Shown here: positions 22,987 to 27,681 of the stretch, piece by piece
How positions within the stretch are numbered: position 1 is the first letter of the stretch
Layout: every line of letters begins with the position of its first letter
Assembly (NCBI GenBank): GCA_040398525.1
Contig: JBBATY010000043.1
Span: 1-27,681 of the forward strand
DNA: 27,681 bases
Source of the DNA: VFMC01 sp040398525
GTDB lineage: Bacteria; Actinomycetota; Acidimicrobiia; Acidimicrobiales; Ilumatobacteraceae
Direction of reading: 5' to 3'
Made by a program: the position numbers and the translations under genes
Notes under the pieces: generated by a model
Told to the model about the DNA's origin: nothing
Database searches by the model: none
Seen by the model: the letters and a program-made list of their open reading frames with translations, nothing else

Positions 22987-22994
22987 GTCGCCCC

Positions 22995-23774
22995 ATGGAC
23001 TGGATCTCCGACCCCGCCGCCTGGAGCGCACTTGCCGCGCTGCTCACCCTCGAGGTGGTGCTCGGCGTCGACAACGTCATCTTCATCTCGATCCTCGCCT
23101 CCAAACTGCCCGCCGAGCAGCAGGACCGGGCCCGCGTGGTCGGCCTGCTCGCTGCGGGTGCGATGCGCGTGCTGCTGCTGCTGGCCGTGGGGTGGATCGT
23201 CACCTTGAAGAACGAACTGTTCGAGGTGTTCGGCAAAGGCTTCAGCGGCAAGGAGCTGATCCTCCTGGCCGGTGGCATCTTCCTGATCTACAAGGCCACC
23301 AAGGAGATCCACCACAAGCTCGAGGGTGAAGAGGGCCACGGCACCGGGCGCGCTGCGCCCACCTTCGCAGCCGTGATCGGCCAGGTGATGCTGCTCGACC
23401 TCGTGTTCTCGATCGACTCGGTGATCACTGCGGTGGGCATGACCAGCTACGTGCCGGTCATGGTGATCGCGGTGCTGACCGCCGTCGTGGTGATGCTCGT
23501 GGCCTCGAAGGCGATCTACAGCTTCGTCAACCGGCACCCGTCGGTGAAGATGCTGGCGCTCGCCTTCTTGATGCTGATCGGTGTGACGCTCATCGCCGAG
23601 GGCTTCGGCGAGAAGATCCCGAAGGGCTACATCTACGCGGCGATGCTGTTCTCGGTGTTCGTCGAGGTGCTCAACATCGGCACGCGCCGCAAGTCGGCCA
23701 CGCCGGTCGAGCCCGTGCACCTGCACGAGAAGATGCGGCCCGAGCAGCCCGCCGACTCGGTGCCGGCGGGCTGA
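22995..23774 (+). CDS. TerC family integral membrane protein
   Basis: This 259-residue protein has about seven membrane segments and the two TerC signature repeats: LEVVLGVDNVIFISILASKLP near the N terminus and MLLDLVFSIDSVITAVGM near residue 140. Each contains membrane Asp residues thought to bind metal. TerC-family proteins are named for tellurite resistance, but many act as Mn2+ exporters that help load secreted metalloproteins; metal export is the better guess here. The charged His-rich loop HHKLEGEEGHGTG and the C-terminal HLHEK are possible metal-contact sites. The ATG at 22995 is 8 nt from a TAGCGT box. It is convergent with the small lipoprotein gene 27 bp downstream. Confidence 0.93.
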   Translation: MDWISDPAAWSALAALLTLEVVLGVDNVIFISILASKLPAEQQDRARVVGLLAAGAMRVLLLLAVGWIVTLKNELFEVFGKGFSGKELILLAGGIFLIYKATKEIHHKLEGEEGHGTGRAAPTFAAVIGQVMLLDLVFSIDSVITAVGMTSYVPVMVIAVLTAVVVMLVASKAIYSFVNRHPSVKMLALAFLMLIGVTLIAEGFGEKIPKGYIYAAMLFSVFVEVLNIGTRRKSATPVEPVHLHEKMRPEQPADSVPAG

Positions 23775-23801
23775 CGCGGCGATCAGTCGACTGCGTCGGG
23801 C

Positions 23802-24368
23802 TCAGGCGCCCATCAGGTCGGCGAAGTCGACCTCGCAGGTGTCGAAGATCCCGAAGATCGCCTCCTCGATGGCGGCGTCGTCGGTCGTGGCCTCGATACC
23901 GAGCATTTCGCTCTTCAGCGAGTCCTTGAAGGCGTCGCTCTTGGCCATCGCGTCGCCGATGCAGCGCACCTTGTCCTCGGGGATGCCGATGTCCTCGGCA
24001 CCCATCTGCGCCACCATCAGCTCGCCGAAGTCGACACACCCGAAGACACCGTCGACCATCGTGTCGGCCTGTGCCTCGGTGGGGGTGAAGTCGGCGAGCA
24101 ACTCCTCGCCCTGCTCGATCTTCTCCGGGGTGACGCCGGCGTCCTTCAGCGCATCGACGCCGACGGTGTCGATCGCCAACTCGGCGATGCACGTGGCCTG
24201 CGGCTCGGTGAAGCCCATGTCGGCCGAGTAGGTGCTCATCATCGCCTCGACGTAGGCCTTGCCTTCGTCGGTCTGGCTGTCGCGGCCGCCACTGTCGTCG
24301 CCGCCACCGCATGCTGTCAGTGCGAGCGCCACTGCTGCGACCGCTGCCGTCGTGTTCAACCTGCCCAT
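23802..24368 (-). CDS. Small Cys-rich lipoprotein with an internally duplicated domain, function unknown
   Basis: This 188-residue protein has a lipoprotein signal ending LTAC (lipid Cys20), then a Gly/Asp linker. The mature part is acidic and helical and holds four cysteines (60, 111, 136, 178). Two halves align with each other. Residues 60-118 read CIAELA...KD...FGCVDFGELM, and 136-186 read CIGDAM...KD...FGIFDTCEVDFADLM. Each therefore starts with CI[AG] and ends with a Cys near VDF and LM, which suggests a duplication with one disulfide per repeat. I do not recognise a named family. The ATG has GAGGAGGG upstream, so it is leadered, with a CATACT -10 candidate at 24397-24402. It lies downstream of the L,D-transpeptidase and converges with the TerC gene. 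Confidence 0.85.
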   Translation of the reverse strand: MGRLNTTAAVAAVALALTACGGGDDSGGRDSQTDEGKAYVEAMMSTYSADMGFTEPQATCIAELAIDTVGVDALKDAGVTPEKIEQGEELLADFTPTEAQADTMVDGVFGCVDFGELMVAQMGAEDIGIPEDKVRCIGDAMAKSDAFKDSLKSEMLGIEATTDDAAIEEAIFGIFDTCEVDFADLMGA

Positions 24369-24396
24369 CCGGATCCCTCCTCGTCGGAACCCGGCC

Positions 24397-24415
24397 AGTA
24401 TGCACAGACACTGTG
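24397..24415 (-). promoter_or_regulatory. Promoter candidate and dyad for the small lipoprotein gene
   Basis: On the minus strand CACAG-TGT-CTGTG (24415-24403) abuts CATACT (24402-24397), followed by a ~25-nt leader with the GAGGAGGG ribosome site. The -35 is unclear. Confidence 0.4.
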
Positions 24416-24461
24416 TTCCCGTACGAGGACGTTCGGCCCGAATCCGCGGTCGTCGACGCTG

Positions 24462-25175
24462 CTACGGGCTGATGACGTAGACCGGGTCGCCGATCTGCAG
24501 GAAGTCCCACACCAGCCACGAGTCCTCGACCGACACCCGGAAGCAACCAGCCGAGACACGCAGCGTCGGGTCGCCGAGCGTCGCCGGGTCCTGGTTGACG
24601 TACTGGTGGAACGCGATCCTGCCCTTGCGCGGTGTGCGGTAGAAGGCGACGAACCGTTCGAGCAGCTCGCCGGTCTCGCTGCGGTTGCGCTCGAGCTTGG
24701 CGAACACGGGGTAGATGCCCACGGGCGGCAGCCCGTAGTCGAGCGGACCGGTCGTCATCGGTCGTGGCTCGACGATGGCCACGCCGTCGCGGCACAGCCA
24801 GAACCGCTGAGCCGTCTTGTCGGCGACGGCAGCCCGGCCAGTGGCCGGGCACGCGAGTGGCACCGGGTCGGCGGGTACCTGGCGCTCGGTGAGCCGGTCG
24901 ACGGGCGCTGGTGTGGCGGGGTCGACCTCGGCGGCCTTGGTGGCGCCCGTCGGGAGGGCTGCACCGAGCGTGCGGGCGTCGGGCGCGACGCGGGGCTGCG
25001 GCACGGTGCCTGCCACGGCCTGCGCGGCAGCTGCCGACTCGGCCCGCCCCGGCCGGGCGACGGCGACCACCCCCGACCCGACGAGCAGCGCTGCACCCAG
25101 GACGACGCCCACGAGGGCGCGCCGGGTGGTGCGCCGCGCGGTGAGGGAGGTCGTCGAGGGGGAGGAGGCGGGCAT
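24462..25175 (-). CDS. L,D-transpeptidase (YkuD domain)
   Basis: This 237-residue envelope enzyme has an N-terminal membrane anchor or signal (about 20-40, after an RRTTRR basic patch), a Pro/Ala-rich stretch, then a YkuD catalytic domain (about 110-237). The domain shows QRFWLCRDGVAIVEPRPMTTG, a conserved FHQYVNQ His, and the catalytic Cys in SAGCFRVS (C211), a variant of the usual SHGCxR. It probably forms 3-3 peptidoglycan cross-links or attaches proteins to the wall. The ATG at 25173-25175 lies 9 nt from a CAGACT box. It is divergent from the DedA gene. The Ala in place of His within SAGC is a mild departure from consensus. Confidence 0.88.
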   Translation of the reverse strand: MPASSPSTTSLTARRTTRRALVGVVLGAALLVGSGVVAVARPGRAESAAAAQAVAGTVPQPRVAPDARTLGAALPTGATKAAEVDPATPAPVDRLTERQVPADPVPLACPATGRAAVADKTAQRFWLCRDGVAIVEPRPMTTGPLDYGLPPVGIYPVFAKLERNRSETGELLERFVAFYRTPRKGRIAFHQYVNQDPATLGDPTLRVSAGCFRVSVEDSWLVWDFLQIGDPVYVISP

Positions 25176-25319
25176 GGCAGATGCAGTCTGGTGCGTGACG
25201 AGACAGAGATGACGAGTGAGGGCGGCATCCGAAGGGGCAAGCAGGTCGGGCGCACCCCGGATCCATGCCTGGAAGGACACGCTGCCCCGCACCAGGCCGC
25301 GCCGCCCGCCCCGATGGGC

Positions 25320-25346
25320 TGCCCGATCACGATGCACCATCGGGCA
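25320..25346. promoter_or_regulatory. Inverted repeat between L,D-transpeptidase and DedA genes
   Basis: TGCCCGAT (25320-25327) and ATCGGGCA (25339-25346) form an 8-bp perfect dyad around 11 nt, in the 234-bp divergent gap about 50 bp before the dedA promoter box. It is a candidate operator; the rest of the gap shows nothing else I can support. Confidence 0.45.
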
Positions 25347-25394
25347 CGGTCGCGCAAGGTCGACGGCTGCGTGTCGGCGGCTGCACCGTGTGGG

Positions 25395-25400
25395 TAGCCT
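25395..25400 (+). promoter_or_regulatory. Leaderless-type -10 box for the DedA gene
   Basis: TAGCCT is followed by 9 nt and the ATG at 25410. The same hexamer serves as the -10 candidate before fucD. Confidence 0.5.
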
Positions 25401-25409
25401 CTGCGAGCC

Positions 25410-26066
25410 ATGCTCGACTCGCTCACCGACTTCGTGACCGACCTCGTCGAGTCGCTCGGCTACCCCGGTGTGGCGTTCCTGGTGGCGATCGAGAACCTGT
25501 TCCCACCGATCCCGTCGGAGGTGGTGCTGCCGTTGGCCGGTTTCGTCGCCGGACGCGGCGATGCATCGCTCGTCGGCATGATCATCGCCGCCACGGTCGG
25601 GTCGGTGGTCGGGGCATGGGCGCTCTACGGCATCGCGGCCGCCATCGGTGAGGCCCGCCTGCACCGCTTCGTCGTGCGTTACGGCCGCTGGTTCGGGCTG
25701 AAGGAGGCCGACCTGGTGCGCGCCGAGGAGTGGTTCGACCGTCGCTCCACCACGGCGGTGCTGCTCGGTCGGTGCATCCCGCTGATCCGCTCGATCGTCA
25801 GCATCCCCGCCGGGTTCCGGCGGATGCCGGCCGTGCGGTTCACGGTGCTCACCGCCATCGGCAGTGCCGTCTGGAACACCGCGCTGATGGTGGCCGGCGC
25901 CATCCTCGGCGACCGGTGGGAAGAGGTCGGCAGCGTCGTCGGGCTGCTCCAGGCGGTGGTGATCATCGTCATCGTCGCGGCGGTCGGCTGGTTCGTGTGG
26001 AAGCGGTTCGTCCAGCCGCGCCTGGCGCGTCGCGGCGACCTGCCGCTGCCCGACACCGACGACTGA
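25410..26066 (+). CDS. DedA family membrane protein
   Basis: This 218-residue DedA/SNARE-associated (VTT-type) membrane protein shows the family motifs ENLFPPIPSEVVLPLAGF near the N terminus and LLGRCIPLIRSIVSIPAGFRRMP near residue 125. Several membrane helices are present, including a C-terminal one (VVIIVIVAAVGWFVW). Studied DedA members recycle phospholipid or undecaprenyl-phosphate carriers or affect membrane potential; the specific lipid here is unknown. The ATG at 25410 follows a TAGCCT box by 9 nt. A large lipoprotein gene follows 74 bp downstream in the same direction but has its own promoter. Confidence 0.93.
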   Translation: MLDSLTDFVTDLVESLGYPGVAFLVAIENLFPPIPSEVVLPLAGFVAGRGDASLVGMIIAATVGSVVGAWALYGIAAAIGEARLHRFVVRYGRWFGLKEADLVRAEEWFDRRSTTAVLLGRCIPLIRSIVSIPAGFRRMPAVRFTVLTAIGSAVWNTALMVAGAILGDRWEEVGSVVGLLQAVVIIVIVAAVGWFVWKRFVQPRLARRGDLPLPDTDD

Positions 26067-26104
26067 GCCGGCCTGGCCGAGCCTGTCTGAAGTGCCAAAG
26101 GCCC

Positions 26105-26133
26105 TTGTCAGGTGACTCGACACCTGCCACGGT
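26105..26133 (+). promoter_or_regulatory. Promoter with dyad in spacer for the large lipoprotein gene
   Basis: TTGTCA (26105-26110), a 17-bp spacer and CACGGT (26128-26133) lie 7 nt before GTG 26141. The spacer contains CAGGTG-ACTCGA-CACCTG (26109-26126), a perfect 6-bp dyad overlapping the end of the -35, which is a likely operator. Confidence 0.55.
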
Positions 26134-26140
26134 TGAGCGC

Positions 26141-27681
26141 GTGAAGCCCCCCTCGGACCGCAAGCGGCGCGTGCCGTTCGCCAGTGCAATCGTCGTCACC
26201 GGGCTGCTTGTGGCGGCCTGCGGTTCGGACGACAGTTCGCAACCCAACTCCTCCGCGACGTCGAGTGCACCGTCGACGGCGCTGCCCACCTCGTCGACTG
26301 CGGCGCCCACCACCGCTGCGCCGACGACGGCTACACCCACCACGGATGCGCCGACCACCACGGTCTCCGGCGTGGTCATCGACGCCTTCGAGCCGGACTG
26401 CGTCGAGCGCGGCCCGTCGCGACCGCTGCCGGCCCTCGACACCTCCGGGCTCGAGACGTTCGGCCCGCTCGGTGCCGAGCCGGTGGTGCAGGTGCTCCTG
26501 CCCCGCGTCATCGTCGACGACGTGTCCGACTGGGTACGCGTCGAGGCCTTCGTGGTCCCGGGCGGCCTGCTGATGAAGCTACGCCCCTACAACGGTCCGC
26601 CCGACGTGACGATGCTCACCGTCGTCGACTTCGACGGTGAGGTGCGGTGGGTGCGGTGCCTCGAGAATTGGGGGCCGCTCGTGCGCGCTGCGCCCGACGG
26701 CGGCGACGACGGCGGCATGCTGGCGCTCACTTGGGTCACCTACGACGGCAACGGCGTCGGTTCGTCACAGATCGAGCTGTGGTCGCTCGCCGACGGCACC
26801 CTGGCGCGCACCTGGGACGAGGTGCTCGCCGACGCAGGCCTGCCCCCGGTCGACGATGCCGACCTCGGCTTCGTCTACACCGAGGCCGCAGACCAGTTGG
26901 TGGTGGCTCCGTCAGCGGAACGTCCGGCCACGGCCGACGACCTGCTCTATCTGGTCGACCCACGCGATGCCGGTGTGGAGATGCTGGCGCTGCCCCCCGG
27001 CTTGATCGGCACCCCGCTCGACCAGGTGCAGCTCTCGGCGCTGCCCGACGGTCGGCTGGTGCAGCTCGGTACGGCCAATGGGCTGAACGAGGGCCGCCTG
27101 CTCGCCGTGCAGGACGGCGACGGCTGGTCGACCGATCCGGCCGACCTCGACGCCGCCCGCCCGGTGTACGCCAACTTCCTGTACGGGGAGGGCCGCCAGG
27201 TCCTGGCTGCCTTCGACGGAACGGGCGACGTGCTGTGGCGGCGCGACGACCTGCTCGCCGTGCCGGCCGAGGGCTTCACCTTGGCGCTCAGCGGTGGTGT
27301 GGTGCTGGCCAGGGTGTGCACGGCACCGCCGTCGGACGACGGCATGGACTACTGCCCCGGCCGCAAGATCGTGGCGGTCGATGGTCGCACCGGTCGCACG
27401 CTGTGGGAGCGCGAGGACTGGTGGACCGTAACGGTGGTGGCCGATGGTCGCGCCTTCTTGAACGGGCCGTACGACGGGACCGGACTGGGTGGGCCGGTGC
27501 CGTGGGAGATCGTCGACCTGCGCAGCGGAGAGCGCGCCGGCCAGCGGACCTGGACCGAGCCGTGGCGGTTCAGCATCGGGTGTTGCGACGAGCCCGCGCG
27601 TGTGGCCTGGAGTGGTGGTGTGGTCGTGTCGCTCAATGAGGACACCGTCGAGCTGTGGTACCCCGAGGCGCGCACCACACC
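26141..27681 (+). CDS. Large lipoprotein with PQQ-like propeller (3' end outside window)
   Basis: At least 513 codons are open to the window end with no stop. From GTG 26141 there is a basic N terminus, a hydrophobic core and a lipobox LVAAC (Cys27). A low-complexity Ser/Thr/Pro/Ala linker follows (about 35-75, APTT-type repeats), typical of Acidimicrobiia surface lipoproteins. The rest has propeller-like repeats of the PQQ-binding type: VTMLTVVDFDGEVRWVRCLE, SSQIELWSLADGTL, AAFDGTGDVLWRRDDL, RKIVAVDGRTGRTLWERED, PWEIVDLRSGERAG. In several of these a strand ends near Gly and Trp. Cysteine clusters (GCCDE) occur near the end of the visible part. Its probable role is an extracellular scaffold or sensor attached to the membrane; the ligand is unknown. 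The start is supported by the promoter box and lipobox. Confidence 0.85.
   Translation, partial: MKPPSDRKRRVPFASAIVVTGLLVAACGSDDSSQPNSSATSSAPSTALPTSSTAAPTTAAPTTATPTTDAPTTTVSGVVIDAFEPDCVERGPSRPLPALDTSGLETFGPLGAEPVVQVLLPRVIVDDVSDWVRVEAFVVPGGLLMKLRPYNGPPDVTMLTVVDFDGEVRWVRCLENWGPLVRAAPDGGDDGGMLALTWVTYDGNGVGSSQIELWSLADGTLARTWDEVLADAGLPPVDDADLGFVYTEAADQLVVAPSAERPATADDLLYLVDPRDAGVEMLALPPGLIGTPLDQVQLSALPDGRLVQLGTANGLNEGRLLAVQDGDGWSTDPADLDAARPVYANFLYGEGRQVLAAFDGTGDVLWRRDDLLAVPAEGFTLALSGGVVLARVCTAPPSDDGMDYCPGRKIVAVDGRTGRTLWEREDWWTVTVVADGRAFLNGPYDGTGLGGPVPWEIVDLRSGERAGQRTWTEPWRFSIGCCDEPARVAWSGGVVVSLNEDTVELWYPEARTT

Noticed and set aside
22995..23774. Tellurite resistance determinant
   Set aside because: The TerC name is historical. 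No other ter genes are present, and metal export is the better-supported role for stand-alone members.
23784..23793. CAGTCGACTG palindrome between convergent TerC and lipoprotein genes as a terminator
   Set aside because: The 10-bp dyad has no loop and no T tract, so it is too short to support.

Overview
This window is very GC-rich DNA from an actinobacterium. It carries about 26 protein genes on both strands, packed with short gaps and four ATGA stop/start overlaps. Gene content points to Acidimicrobiia (Ilumatobacter-like): lipoproteins with long Thr/Ser/Pro/Ala linkers, dimethylformamidase-like large subunits, a TIGR03086-type DinB protein, cytochrome P450, TauD and Rieske oxygenases, and FucD. 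This placement is inference. A run of exactly 100 N (18336-18435) shows the source is a draft or metagenome assembly. I saw no rRNA, tRNA, CRISPR array, insertion sequence or phage genes.

Layout. 1-947: the tail of a dimethylformamidase-like protein overlapping a TetR regulator. 1012-5053 (minus): M20 metallopeptidase, Tat-exported flavin amine oxidase lipoprotein, and a secreted HNH nuclease with an Excalibur domain. 5252-8944: a TauD-type dioxygenase converging on a P450, preceded by a second dimethylformamidase-like protein. 9050-11731: a TIGR03086/DinB protein divergent from a PadR regulator, with symmetric operator sites between them, then a GT-C membrane glycosyltransferase. 11754-15105: a sugar-acid locus, with a solute-binding-like protein lacking a signal peptide, an SDR, and divergent L-fuconate dehydratase (all five catalytic residues present). 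15112-18335 (minus): alpha/beta hydrolase, a propeller-like protein, and a Rieske oxygenase alpha subunit cut by the assembly gap.

18540-20153 (minus) is a compact export operon: a SipW-type substrate, a jelly-roll-like exported protein, and a Ser/His signal peptidase of the SipW class. Divergent from it is a secreted S8 protease with an inhibitor prodomain, a bacterial-repeat module and three FN3 domains. 22995-27681: TerC-family membrane protein, a small Cys-rich lipoprotein with an internal duplication, an L,D-transpeptidase, a DedA protein, and a large propeller-like lipoprotein running off the window.

Regulation. Many genes have a [T/C]AnnnT box only 6-9 nt before the start codon and no Shine-Dalgarno sequence, which suggests leaderless mRNAs are common here. 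Several genes have dyad operators in or beside the promoter. The clearest is the padR/TIGR03086 intergenic region, where a 19-bp perfect palindrome fills the spacer of a TTGACA promoter. No complete, obviously new defence or mobile system is visible. The least described units are the SipW mini-operon, the FucD locus with its signal-less binding protein, and the duplicated-repeat lipoprotein.
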